Shown here: positions 43,803 to 57,400 of the stretch, piece after piece | Layout: each line of letters starts with the position of its first letter | How positions within the stretch are numbered: position 1 is the stretch's first letter | Source: Anaspis maculata | Taxonomy: Eukaryota > Arthropoda > Insecta > Coleoptera > Scraptiidae | DNA length: 64,000 nt | Direction: 5' to 3' | Assembly (NCBI GenBank): GCA_949128115.1 | Contig: OX421963.1 | Coordinates: 51,765,306-51,829,305 of the forward strand | Made by a program: the position numbers and the translations under genes | The notes under the pieces: model-generated | What the model was told of the DNA's origin: nothing | The model's input: the letters and a program-made list of their open reading frames with translations, nothing else | Databases searched by the model: none

Positions 43803-44931
43803 ATGGCGAAACTCGATGATTTTTTGTCAAAAAAGAAGGAGACTGCTCCGATTCTGGATTTGTCTAAATCAGTGGTGAATAACCAGGAGGACTTCAAAAG
43901 GCTGATGGAACGAGTGCCTGATTTCAAAATTAAGCCCGAAAAAGTGCCAATGGAAAGTATCAAGATCAAGACTAAATCGTTCAAGTTTAAAACCGGGAAG
44001 AAAGATTTGAAAGCTATGCGAGAACCATACAGCTTCTTGGATCCACTTCCGAAAGAGATGAAGAAATTGAAAATCAGCGATTTAGCCGCTGTTTCGATTG
44101 ACTGGAAAATGTTGACCACCATACGGCCAAAGAGCAAGACAGAGGAAAATTATTTTTCAAGGTACCTACCTACCTAGCTCTTTACATCTGTACAGCTACA
44201 GAAATGTGGATCATTCATATACCGTGCTATCAACACAATTTTCATTAGCTGGTTGGCTTTCAAAACATTTTTATCAAAGTGAATAATGGACTGGTTGAAT
44301 GACTATACATGTTTTGGCAGCGCCAATAACTCTCAGAGTGAAAATTTTGTTGAGCGTTTGATACAATCATTATTGGTAGTTCTTCTAAAAGAGAAATTTT
44401 GCTGCAGATAAACCTATTGAGTCCATTTTCTACCAATCATTATTGGTAGTTCTTCTGAAAGAGAAGTTTTGCTGCAGATAAACCTATTGAGTCCATTTTG
44501 TTTTGCAGATTGGTTGAGCTGAAGAAGTTGGAGATTAAAACCAGAGCTTTCGAGAAACGTCAATTCGCTCTGGATCCGCAAATCCGAAAAACGAAAAATA
44601 AATCTGGTGTGGTCGAGATGCGGATTGTTTCATGCAATGACTGCGGAGAAGACTTCTGCAATGGTATTATTGTGTTCTTCCTATTGTGCTTCCATAGGTT
44701 ATGACGTAAGAAATTTCAATTCAAGGGAAAGCTTGTACTAAGTTCAACTACGACTCGTTTGCAAGAATCCCAGATATGCCTGAAGTCGCCCCAAAAGTTC
44801 CGGCACAAGCTTCAAAGACCGAAAAAGTCAAGAAAAAAATCAAAAGAAAAGTCAAATCAACGAGCAAAACCAAAAGCAAATCGAGCAAAAGCAAGTCGAA
44901 AGCGCCGAAAACAAATACTAAAAAAAAGTAA
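43803..44931 (+). CDS. unknown basic 239-aa protein, three exons
   Basis: Exons 43803-44161, 44509-44663 and 44726-44931 join in phase, with GT-AG borders, to a 239-residue protein. It starts MAKLDDFLSKKKE. The middle contains PYSFLDPLPKEMKKLKISDL. A four-cysteine stretch, CNDCGEDFCNGKACTKFNYD, crosses the exon 2/3 junction and could bind a metal. The last 50 residues are almost only K, S, T, P and A and would be disordered or nucleic-acid binding. No membrane segment or signal peptide is seen. I do not recognise the family. A TACAG acceptor-like site just before the ATG hints at a spliced leader. It begins about 100 bp after the CCDC66 stop on the same strand, so it needs its own promoter or is a read-through partner. 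Confidence 0.75.
44363..44500 (+). repeat. 70-bp tandem duplication before an exon
   Basis: The 70-bp unit starting near CAATCATTATTGGTAGTTCT and ending GAGTCCATTTT occurs twice with few differences. The second copy ends within about 10 bp of the acceptor of exon 2 of the neighbouring basic-protein gene, so it duplicates the likely branch-point region. Confidence 0.9.
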
Positions 44932-45184
44932 ATGTGACAATATGGCTTAGTTATTTTGCCCAGTTATCAACAGGACGTTGATTGATATCTGTTTGTCATT
45001 GGTAGAAAATTCCGATTTTCGCCGATTTGATCAAGTCAAATTTTGTTGAACATATTGATGTCCATCAACATTTTTGTGAAACTGGTTGTCTATATTGTCA
45101 GCAAAGCTTCTAATTGTCATTTCTTATGTATATAAATTAAATATTACTTTGTAATTATACTTCTTCAATGTACCTACTTGATGA

Positions 45185-45190
45185 AATAAA
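45185..45190 (+). terminator. polyadenylation signal
   Basis: AATAAA followed by an A-rich stretch lies about 250 bp after the stop codon of the basic-protein gene at 44931 and is the best candidate for its 3' end. Confidence 0.55.
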
Positions 45191-45337
45191 AAAAAATTGG
45201 TCAATTTCTCAAAAAAAGAATAGAAACCATTGAGGAACAAGAACAGGCGCCAAATAACAGGCGTCACAAAACGTTACCGTTAGGTGATTAACCGTCATTT
45301 TGTCATTTTTCGACCTATTGCCATATATTAGACATTA

Positions 45338-45475
45338 GGCGCTTTCCTTTTACCACAAGACTCACTGATCTGATCTAAGTTAGAGAGAGAAAGAGCGAGA
45401 AATCACATACGCGAGAGAGATACCACTAACAACTTAGGTCAGAATACTTAGTTCAGGTTGTAAAAGGAAAGCACC
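45338..45475. mobile_element. hairpin MITE
   Basis: Inverted ends GGCGCTTTCCTTTTAC and GTAAAAGGAAAGCACC are flanked by TA on both sides. The inner sequence has GAGA-rich words. Length is 138 bp. Confidence 0.8.
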
Positions 45476-46369
45476 TATTGCCATCCCACATTTCTTTGAG
45501 AATTTTTAGCAGACCAGTACCGCAAGCTAATGACTGGTAGACATCATATTCTTCCAATGCGCCGCAAGTCGAATGTTCCATCGCACACTAAGATAATGGC
45601 TTCATGGATAGCGTTTTGTGTTAGCCAATAGCAAGTACCGAGATCGATCGCCTATGCCTTTTTTCCTAGCCATTTTTCCAGGGTCTGTGGCGGCTTCTAC
45701 AAACTCGGAAAAAACTTTCACATCACCAGGTCCACATACCTACTCTGCTACCTACCTACGATTTCACGCTAGTTTTGACTTGCCAACAACTTGTCTGTAG
45801 GCCGTTTTATTGCATTGTTGCCAGCTGGTGCGTGCTAGCCATGGAAATTCTCTTTAGTCAAAAAAAAATGCAAAGCTTTTTTATAAGACTTTAACCGGAA
45901 GTAATTTGTGTAAAGAATAACAACAAAAAAGCTTATTAATATTGAAACAAGGGATTAGATTGCCTACATGTTGAATTTATTGATTGTCAGAAAGGTTAAA
46001 GAGGTTGATGGTTTACTTATATTCTCTTGACACGACATATTTGACGAGAAATACTATCTCTCTAATGCCAAGCAATTACTGACCACAATTTCATTTACTA
46101 TTTTCCTTACCTACGCAACTTTCATTAGCTAGGGACATGACATTAATGGAAAGTAGGCTATGAAAGTGGGTTATTTTCATGTTCCTATCTTTCGTCATTT
46201 ACGTTACAAACACTTAAGTTCACTCCACCTAGAATGATTGTTAGGTACCATCATGATCATTACCGAAATATATTTCCTGAGATTAAAGTCTGTCTAATAA
46301 TTGTCTACAAGATAAAACGTACCCTTTTTCCGGGCATTTCACAATACCTCCTCTTTAGCCAAAGGGGAC
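45476..46369. other. no gene seen
   Basis: Intergenic AT-rich sequence with scattered short frames. No supported feature. Confidence 0.4.
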
Positions 46370-47040
46370 AATAAGGAAATTATTGCCAACAAGCTGGAAA
46401 TCGGCTTAAAAAGATCTGTGTAGTTTAGGTTCCAACATACTAGTTTTTCTCCTTTCAGAAATGTCCGCGTCATGTCACCATCGTCAACAAGAAGTGCATC
46501 AGCGTATTGCGCAACGCAGCCGCAATGAAAGGCGCAACGTTTCCAATTGGCTCGGAAAGAATTTGCTGCGTTTCGATGGTTTTGTGATTACCTTTGCTGC
46601 TGCGTTGCATATTTTCATAAAGTGGCCATTTCACTTAACTCTGCGATCTATGGTTTTTGAGTTGCAGCTTCTGAAATGAGAGCCATTCCATTGTGTGTTC
46701 ATCACATCATAAAAGTTTTTTTTTTTTCGAGTCAAGTGGTCATGGTGCTTTCACGACTTTGTCTCTCACTTTAAAATCTCTATTTTGAGGACCACAGAGA
46801 AAAACTCTGAAAAACTCAACTGATGGGAAATTCATGGGCTTCAAAATAATGTTTTACATCTTTTGCTGTCAGACGACCCAAAACTGAGATAATGAACAAA
46901 AACCATGCTGATGCACTTCTTGATGATGGCGACATGAGACCTACATTTCTGTAAAAAGGAAAACTAGTGGGTATGCTGAAACCTAAACTACACAGATCAT
47001 TTTGATCCAATTTACAATTATTATTTCCTTACTGACCTAA
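46370..47040. repeat. inverted duplication of an exon-like segment
   Basis: About 46370-46510 on the plus strand and 47040-46890 on the minus strand share a segment with GATCTGTGTAGTTTAGGTT, then a pyrimidine-rich AG acceptor-like stretch, then GAAATGT and CACCATC or GCCATC words and AAGAAGTGCATCAGC. The minus-strand copy continues as an open frame with the hydrophobic stretch AWFLFIISVLGRL and ends HEFPIS. The plus copy diverges after GCATCAGC. No protein family was recognised. Confidence 0.55.
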
Positions 47041-48403
47041 TTTTGTTCCCTGGCTCCTACTACTTTATCCAAGTCCAGAAATTCAGATTACTTTAGAAAT
47101 TCACAAAAATATACAAAAGAAAAATGCATCTCCATTAGAAGACAAAACAATTTAATAATGCCTTTCATATATACACAATGGTTATGAATTAAATATGTAA
47201 ATGGAAAAAAACATGAGCCGCTAAAATAGAGCAAGGTTTTGACGTTCTTGTCAAGTTTAAAAATAAAATAAAAAAGTAACAGTACTTTTATACAAGTGTA
47301 ACATTACTATTCCAATGAACATCTCCAACCGCCTTTCATAGACTCTCATGGCAATTTTCATAAGTTGCCCTCGCGCAAACTGAACTAAGACAGAAAATAC
47401 TAACAAAAAATGCATATTATATACAATCTCAACACTTCTCAACAAAATTTCAGTCTTATTCCCAACACATCCCAAAATGTACAAATTGCTACATTGTTTA
47501 TAAATTGAAATTTATCCCTCTAGAAAAAATCCCGCGTCGTAGGCGTACAAAATTTACTGCTTTGGCATGAGATTGTGCCTGAATGTTTGTTGTCAAGAAA
47601 ACCGACGTCAATTTCACATACTGGCGTATCTGATTATTCAACATGATCTTAGCGTTTTCTTTATTTTTGATCTAGATCTTGGGCATGAGAATGTTTCGAA
47701 AGAAGACATGAAAAATTCCAAATTGGCAGTAATGTCAGTAAGCGAGATTGACAGCAAAGTACCACAATACTTTTTCAATTATAGCAGCTACTTATTTCAA
47801 CGACTTTTTTGTGATCGAAAAATTTGAATCATAAATAGAATATCAACTGTACAGACGTATCACAAATTCGGTTCTTACTAGATATAAAGATCATAAAAAT
47901 TGAAAGATACAGCGTTAGCTAAATTGAGGCAAATAAAATACAGTAATTAGGTGGCCAACAATAATCCGCCAAAATCAAGTGCAAATATTGTCAAAATGCG
48001 CTGAGAAACTTTAGTAATGTTACAGAAAGCAATTATAAAATGTGGATAGAACCAAAATAAAATCATGTTACAATGCCGTTTTCCAATAGTATCTTGCAGT
48101 TTTCACTTGAACTGCACAAAAGAAGGAAATTGTTTTTAAGCGTTTTCTTAATTTTGGAAACTTGCAAAATACCAAACAGTAGAAAAAACAAAAATAAAAA
48201 ATCTCAAAGACTACCAAAGTTATTCTCAATGTTTTGACGAATTGACTTGCTAGTTTAACCATTGTTGTAACTTTCAATGTTTTCAAGGATCTTTTTAATG
48301 GAAGCGAATTTGTCAACAATAGATAAAACTGATATCATGCAACAGCAACAAACCATCCAAATCGAAAATGATTGAACAAACCAATTAAAACCATCCCATC
48401 ATT
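47041..48403. other. likely 3' UTR and downstream of zinc-finger gene
   Basis: Sequence just past the stop of the zinc-finger gene on the minus strand. It is AT-rich without a convincing frame, and part of it is probably 3' UTR. No clear poly(A) signal could be chosen. Confidence 0.4.
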
Positions 48404-51400
48404 TTAAACTATCTTGATCCACGCCTCCTCCTCTTCCCCCTGCTCGTTTGGAATGCGGACTCGCAGGAGCTGCATGGGCCCATCGGGCGTTTCTATGGTT
48501 TGTGTCTCGCCTTCGGACAGGGCCTCGCTGGTGAGGCCCTCCGTCATTTCGTCGTCGTCTTCGTTTTCGAACCGGATCTGTTCCCCGTCTATGATGATGT
48601 GCTCCACCGTTTCCATTCCCTCGTTGTCGTCGGACTGATCTTGACCGGGCGAAGCGAGGATGTGCTCGGAAATGTAAACTTTCGAGTCCTCACCCAAGGA
48701 ACCCGCGTCCACGGCTTCACCAAACACCATGGAATCGACGATTTCCATCTCGCCACGGGAATTGACCGTCACCACTTGGGCGTCGTCGGTGGTGAGACGC
48801 GGCTGGTTGACGACGATCGTGTCGTTCAGGTGGTTCTGTGTGGTCATGTGCTGATAGAGCAGGGGCTTTCGCATGAAACCGGCGCCGCACACCAGGCATT
48901 CGTACGGCTTTTTGTCGGAATGAACGAAACGATGAGCGTTGCGGTTATCGCGGCTGTTGAAGGCCTTACCGCACACCTGTAACTCAAGAAATAAAACCGT
49001 TGAAAAAAAAAACTCAAGTTGTCAATTTTTAGAACCAAATAAATGCCACATTGACCGGAAAAAACAAACGCTTATGGGGGATACTTGCCAGATTTTCTTT
49101 TTATTGGGTCAATGGATAGTATGGTTAAAAATAATGTACCCGTATTTTTTCTTTTTCACAAATTCCCGTAATTGCGGCCGTAATGCCTGTTGAAGAATAT
49201 ACAGGGTGGTCCAGGTTATAGTAGCATTAACTCACCATTCGATGGTCCATCGAAAGCTAGGTCGACATGCATAATTTAATTTTTCTCCAAAACGCTTCCT
49301 ACGGGAGATAGAGCCCTTCAAAGTTCAGTTTTTAAAATCATCTTTTTGCAATAACTCTCAAGTCATCAAAGCGATGTTTACCAAATTCGGTACAAATACT
49401 TATGAAATAAATACCCATCACTTGACGTAAATAACTTTTGTCAAAATTGTCCAGTGGCGTAGATACTGGGGGATTGTTCAACTTCTCCCACCCCATTTTC
49501 TACGCTACTCGATATTTTTGGAAAATTATACTTTTTCTGAATTCCTTGTTCAATTCAGAAAAAAAAGTTACTCTTGTAAAATTTTGATTAGAGGCTTCAT
49601 TCCCGAGATATTTGGGTTTGAAACTTTGGAAAACGCTTCGAAATTGCGACTTTCAAAGGCCTAAAAATTTAAATCCAAGAAAACTCATGATTCCTCAACT
49701 GGATTAAGTTTTCTAGGTCGTTTGAGTTGATTTACTGCCATTTTTTGCTAAGAAACGAGGCGTTTCCAGAAAAAAAAAACAATTTAGGCTCTGGAAAGTG
49801 GCGATTTCGAGATGTTTTCCAAAGTTTAAAACCCAAATATCTCGAAAATCAAGCCTCTAATCAAAATTTTACAAGAGTAACTTTTTTTCTAAATTGCAAA
49901 AGGAATTCGAAAAAAATATAGTTTTCCAAAAATATTTAGTGGCGTAGAGAATAGGGCGTGAAAAGTAAAACAACTCCACCGTATCTACGCCACTGGACAG
50001 TTTTGACAAAAGTTATCTAAGTCAAGTGATGGGTATTTATTTCGTTAGTATTTGTACCAAATTTGGTCAAAATCGCTTTGATGACTTGAGAGTTATTGCA
50101 AAAAGAAGATTTTAAAAACTGAACTTTGAAGGGCTTTAGAAAAAAAATTAAATTATGCATGTCGACCTAGTTTTCGATGGACTATGGTGAATTATTGCTA
50201 CTATAACCTGGACCACCTGTATTTGTGACGTCACAAATACAGGATGTCTCAAAAGTATTACATTCCGAGTCCAGAGCGATAAATGGAATCTACTCAAGAA
50301 CACAGAAGAAATATTCAAGAAAATTTGTGACGTTTATTTTTGAAGATATGGGGAGTCAAAGGGTGGGACTTTGCCCACATCTATTTTCATTATTCAAAGT
50401 GATTTTGAGGAACTATTTACGATAGACTAAACAGTCAAAATTATTAACCACTGGGTGTGCAATGAATTCCTGTTTGAGATACAGGGTGAATCATAAATCA
50501 CGAGAATCCAGTTTTTTCAATCATGTCTGTGAATTATTCCATTGGTTCCTAAAATAATTTAGAACAAGATTTGACTTTTCCCGTTTTCATAGAAAAATGT
50601 TTAGTGAGGTTTTCAAGGAAAATGAATTTTTGAAATTTATGAATCACCTGTATAGTCAATCCAAGTTCAGTGCACACCCAGTGGTTGATAATTTTCACTG
50701 ATTAGTCTATTACAAACAATTCCCCAAAATCACTCAAACTTACAAAAATAGAGAGGGGCGAGGTCCCACCCTTTGATCCCCATATCTTCTGAAAATATAC
50801 GTCAAAATTTTTTATTAATACTTCTTCCATGTTCTTGAGTAGATTTTATTTATCGCTCTGGACTCGGAATGTGATACTTTTGAGACACCTGTATACTAAA
50901 AACTAAACAAACAGCACTGTTGGATTAAAAACTAAAAAAACTGTTAAAGTGGAATCACTATATTATTTGAAAAATACTACAAACAAAAACACAAAAACTT
51001 CACTGAAGTTTCTATATCCGTTGGAAAAATATCTAAAAAATCTTTCCAACCAATGGATATATTTTCCGGAAATTTTCAGGAAATACTCTTTATTACTCTT
51101 GTTAGTGACAAAGTATTTTCAGTCAAATCTATAATATTGGCAAGTACCCCATTGCTTCAGCCAAGTTGGCGCTCACTTCGTCCCAGCTTACTACTTGCTC
51201 AGCCCCCAACAAGACCGCTATTCACTTCTCTATCTCTTGTTATTTTAGTTTCTCTATCAAGTGGTGGAATATGTGAAAGAAAAAACGGACTTTTTCGAGT
51301 TAACTTGTTTCTACTGAGATTTTAGAAACAAATTTCCTTATAGCGTTTTTGAGTCACTAGAACCGAACCAGTTCAGCTCTAAAATCCGGGGACTCGATTG

Positions 51401-54400
51401 GTTCTCGAAAATCCCTGGCCAATCAGTGATGGCGGTTTTCGAGCTGAACTAGCTCGGTTCTAGTGACTCGTTAACGCTATCAATTCAAGAAAGTGGAATT
51501 CGAGAATAAACGGTAACTTGTCATGATCCGTCGTATAATGAATCGAAAAAGATCCATCTTCCAGAATGTTATTTTTTTTAACCCTGGAGTATCGGCACAA
51601 AGTCTCACAGACCTGGAGATGAAAATGAAGCCATCGTCCCATGTTCTGTTACATTCTTCTGTTGAACCTGTCAACGGCATTCGACTGTGCTCTCGACAAT
51701 TTCGGATTTATTAGATTCATTTTTATCAAATAGGTACACCATAGGCCGTATGCATAACAGAGAAAGTCATTATTGAAGGTGGTTTGAGAGTTTTGTTTTG
51801 TCCCACAACCATCATTCGTGTTCTGTCCAAGGGCGCCAGTACTCCAGGGTTGAAGAATTCATTCTTTGAAAAAAATGAATCGTATAAATTTAGATCTAAG
51901 GTCTGCTTGCCTCTAATAGTCCGGACGTTAAGGGGAAAAAATAAGAGGTACCTTGCACTTTTATACCAAGCATTGTTACTTTGCATGCCTGTTGCTAAAA
52001 CTACCCTGGACCAATCTGGATGTGGGGACATCGGCGCAAATCGTGCTGAGAGTTTATACAGGGTGAAGTGTAGAAAAAATTTGTTGGAAAATCGTAAATC
52101 TTGAACCATTACCAACGGACGTATGTAAATCAGGATATTGATGCCGGATTCCATGCTCATGAAGGTGATGCAAACAGTTTTGAAATATCTTGAGGTGTCT
52201 CCGAAATACGCTGGAAGAAGTGGAACTTCTTCATTTTTTCTTCTTTCAATAAATCAGTTGTTTTTTGAGATATCGAGCTGCAACTTGATATTCCAACAAA
52301 TAATCATGTTTTTAATGAAACGCGATGCGGGGACATCGACAAAGCCTACTAGATTCTAAACTGAGATCTTCAACTTTTTTTTTCCATCGTGGCGTCATCT
52401 TCAAATTGCCCTCCGTGAAATTGTTGAGAAAACAACAGGTGACGACTTTATTGGACACACACGATCGTTTTATTCTGAAAAACCAGGTCCTAAATTTCGG
52501 TGATGACCTCTTCGCCGAAGAAACGTTATCAAGTTCGTTTTTCTTGATTTCTCTCTACTTACGTGACAATCATGACTAAATGGAACTTTGCATCGATAAG
52601 ATGTTTGCAATATTAAAATCCACATTGTTCCGTGAAGCCAGTCACCAAATTTCATCATCATCAGCCAAGTAATGTTCTTTTGGCAAACAGTTGAACAAAA
52701 AGTTTGCTTCAATTTTTGTAAAAAAGCCAAACCTGATCTTAGAAAATTTGTTACCAAAAATGCTTCCAATTGATACTGAAAGAATTGGGAGGAGTGTGTT
52801 CTGTAGTTTAGGGTAAACCGAAATGGATTGTTCCATCCTAGTTCTGGAGAAAGGACGAGGAAAATGTTTCTGGCTTGAGCCAACAAAAAACGTTTCAAAT
52901 TTAAGCTGTAGCAACATTTTTGACGTCCCGTCTGCAGAACTAGGATGGAACAATCCATTTCGGTTTAGCTTTGAGCTACATAACACATTCCTCCCAATTC
53001 ATTCAGTATCACTTGGTAGCATTGTTGGTAACAAATTTAATTCAATCGGGTTTGGGGGGACGCGACGTGACCCTGCCTTTTTTGCCTTTTTACAAAAATC
53101 GAAGCAAACTTTTTGTTCGACTGTTTGCCAAAAGAACACTACTTGGCTGACGATGATGAAATTTGGTGACTGGCTTCACAGAACAATGTGGATTATAATA
53201 TCGCAAACATTTCATCGATCCAAAGTTCCATTTGGTCATGATTGTCACGTAAGTAGAGAGAAATCAAGAAAAACGAACTTGATAACGTTTCTTTGGCGAA
53301 GAGGTCTTTGGCGCAATTCAGGACCTGGTTTTTCAGAATAAAACGATCGTGTGTGTCCAATAAAGTCGTCACCTGTTGTTTTTTCAACAATCCCACATCT
53401 CCAAAAACAACTGATTTATTAACAAAAGAAAAAAATTAAGAAGTTTCACTTCTTCCAGTGTATTTCGGAAACACCTCAAGATATTTCAAAACTGTTTGTA
53501 ACACCTTCATGAGCATGAAATCCGGCATCAATATCCTGATTTACATACGTCCGTCGGTAATGGTTCAAGATTTACGATTTTTCTATTTTTTCTAATTCAC
53601 CCTGTAAAAAGTTTCTGCACGATTTGCGCCGATGTCCCCACATCCAGTTTGGTCCAGGGTGGTCTCAGCAACAGGCATGCAAAGTGACAATGCTTGATAT
53701 AAAAGTGCAAGGTATTTCCCACTAACGTCCGGACTATGAGCTAATTTTGGTAGTACCTATCAGGGGTGGTGCACTCCGGTAGGAGGTTTGAATCACAGTT
53801 GCGTTGATCGGCAGAAATGACAGATGGCGCTGGCGAGCAACTTCTGAACGAAAGTCTCGGCCGAGGGCCGAAAAAATCGCGGGAGCCGTATGTCATTTTG
53901 ACTTTACTTTTTTGCGCATCATCAAAAAAAGGACGCTTTGGCGTTTTCCGTAATAATTTGGGTTAATTCTGCATTTTGGTTTTATTTGTGGAATACAAGG
54001 CCGGTGCTACGTCTCTCATTATGAAGAAAAGACCTCGAGGAAGTGAATAAGGTAATTTCCAACATGTATGCATGAGTTTTATTATTCTCAAATACCTATT
54101 GGCCTTAAGCCTAGTCTACAATATGGTCTCTAGTTGCAAGTTGCAAGTCTCTAGTCGCAAGAGTTGGTCTAGAACCAACTTTCACTGCGACTAGCGACTG
54201 CAATTCCAACCTCACTTCCACCTTGCGACTTGCAACTTGCAACTAAAGACCATATTGTAGACTAGGCTTTACTGCTACTTCACTTTAATTCGTTCCAGGC
54301 TTAACAAAAAGGCCACGTTCCCACACTTTATATGGATAAAACTGGATAACACGGCCTCGAGCACAGCTTTCCAAACGATGAAAAAAGAACGAAAGACATA

Positions 54401-57400
54401 TACCTTTTTTTGGAAGACCAAATCGAAGGTACCTATTAGTCCCAAATAATTTGCAATAACTACAGTAATGATTTCATAGTCAGGAACCAGATGCAGCCGA
54501 AGGAAAATGTGCACATTGAAGTTATGACTGATGCCCACAATGAACAATACATGAACTCTCCATGACTCACGGGTGATGACTGTGTATGGAGACAATGAGA
54601 CCGAAAATCAAAACTGACTCCCCGGTAGCATCTCCAAGAGGTCCACAACTGAATTAACATGATTTTTGGTCGGATTTTTGATGGAAAAGGCAATGCATGA
54701 GACCATAAGCAACGTGACCAGCAAGGGTCGTTTTGGATTCATTTGGAACATCACCAGTGAGCTGAGGATGTCACCTTATGGCATATTCTTCGAAGAAGAG
54801 TTGTATGACAAGGCTCTTCATACTACCGACTTCAAATGGCTTCAAGCAGTTTCTACCCTATAATATTGGAAAGACCAGTGCAATTTATTTTAAGTAGAGA
54901 GTAGCTACCTACTCAACTACGCTGCAAACCTGATGATGTTAAATTTAGATCAAACATCGTTGATATCTTTGTTGAAAAAAAAACTGTCATCTTTAGAACT
55001 ATTGTTGAAAACCAAATTCCATCCTAAATTATTGAACAACTTACTCTACCAATTATGCGATTATGTGTAGACAATTATTTTATGGGACACCACCCTCTTA
55101 CAGCAAATGGTATAGGTATATTGATCTGGGATATAGGGTCATATTTTTTCCATACATACATGACTATCAATTATCTAGACACCTAATATGTACATTCTTC
55201 TTGTAAATTAACCACTATTTTCTGGTAAATATATTATATGGTCACAAAATCATAACAATAAGCTAACGAATTTTTCATTTGTAAGAATTTTTATAGAAGT
55301 ATCCAAAGTCCCTCTGTAATTTTCATGTATCATATTAACGTATTTCTTGTGGTGTGAATCGTCGTATTACACAAACAATGAAAATTCCGCTTCATAGCTA
55401 GTTTTGACTCTTTTGAGATACATAATAGCTGTAATGCGAAATTTGCATTATTTGAGTACCTACGGCCAGCCACGTATCACCATCCAGGCGATTAAAAAAG
55501 GGTTTGAATTTCCCGCCCCCGAAATTCGGTTCAAAAGTAAAACAGGAATCTACATTTTTTTGTTGTCGTACTTGGCAGAAAATAGAGAGGGCGCTCGGAA
55601 CTGTTCTTCAAAGCCTACTGAGGGAGTCGGCTATCTATTGCTTGCCTTATCTATGGTACCTATAATCCATTCCAAGCTTAAAAAAACCACAGCTTGCCAT
55701 GAAAAATCCGAGTTCTGTTGGTGTCCCTGATTTTTTATGTTTAATGTCATCTTGATACAAGGGAGGTTACGTTCAAATTTGTGTCCGTTTGACATGGAAC
55801 ATGAAACCTTCACCTGAACTACGCTGTGTTGTCAAATTGTCATTCTGGGGACTGCGTCGCCGGCAGGTCACAGGTTTGCCCACTGATCTCAGCCGCTTTC
55901 TTTCGGCCAGGATCACAGTTCATGATCCTGGAAGAGAGGGTGAATTAACGTACCTAAGTTTTTCAGGGCGCGACGAGCTCATGTCACGAGGTCACTTGGC
56001 GACTAAATCACACTACGGCGGTAGAACTGGGTTCGCCTCGACCACTTTTTAAACTGTATATTCTTACTGTTGCACTTCTCAATACTTTCACTATTGAAAT
56101 AACGTGAATAACGGCGTTTTCAAGACGAAAACTAATGAAAATATCGTGTCAGTGTCAAAATCTGACCTAACAATTGAATTAAAACGGCAATCCAGCAGAG
56201 CAAACATCACTTTGACAAATTTGATTAAGGGCATGTTCCGTTTTAGTAATATTCGTACCGAAACTCCGGTTACCCGGTCCGAATTGATAATATTACTTGT
56301 ATTATTCGTAAATCGGACCACGGTTATTTTAACCAGAGCGAACCGAAGCGACCGGCGTTTGAGCTTGGTTACTCCGGTTAAAAACATGGCGGATGACATT
56401 ACTTGCCAATTTTGAAAGTTGGTTTTGAGTTTTGTCATGACGCGAATCACGAAACGATCCCAGAAGACAACAAATAACTTTTAAATCTTCTCCATAACGT
56501 CCGTTCATGATTTTCTGCGATATGGGTTTGCCCTTGGAGCCAGGTACAGGCATACAGGAGGGTACCTGCAGAAGAAGAGGCAGCTACCTATACATATTGG
56601 CGGCCCAGCAGCATGTTCTGCATTCCGCAGCCAAAGTCAGACACACTTCACAAGCTTGCTCGGTCCAGGCCCTCGTTAAGAATGTCCATCTTGAACGCCA
56701 GGTATGTCTTGGACTTGAATTTCAATGTAGCCCCATGTCGCAAAATGATAAGGGTTTGAGCAACGTAAAGGTAGGTAGGTAGCAAAGTAGGTAGTAAGAG
56801 AGCTGGAAGCTTGTGATGTGATTTCAAAACAGCCTCTCTTCTGTGTACCCTTCACCATTTTTTGCTCTGCCTGCTTTACAAAAGCCTGGAAATCTCAAAA
56901 TCAAATTTCAACGTTTGACAACTTCACATTGACGGAAAATTGACGAGAGCGGTCCGAAATAACCGGTAACCATAAGGTACCGCTTTTTCGGTTACCGGTT
57001 CGAAGAGTTGTAAAACGGAACATGCCCTAAATCATTTTGACTTTTCCAATCCATCAACGTATCAGGTTGTCCAACTTGAAGAAAAAATATCATAGGCAAC
57101 TGTGGTTTTATTTAAGCTTGGAATGGATAATAGTGATAATACTAAAAAAACTGGGCATTACTGGTCAACTTTTTGACACCAAAGCCACCCTTGAATGTTT
57201 TTTTTTGTTGAACGCATGTTACTTGTTAGGTTTAAAATCGGATCACCCCTACAAAGCTGATTTTCTTTGTCACTGCGTTGTCAAACAGTTCAAATTTGAC
57301 TGCTCAATTTAGAAACGTGGTTCGATTTTTCAAGTCCGCCACTGTAGATTGGCGGTCAATATAAAGGAAACACCTGTCCAACTTGTCAATATTCGAATCA

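Noticed and set aside
54275..54693. Hydrophobic minus-strand frames that look like membrane proteins
   Set aside because: Two overlapping phases give similar hydrophobic runs because the opposite strand is A-rich; no family or splice evidence.
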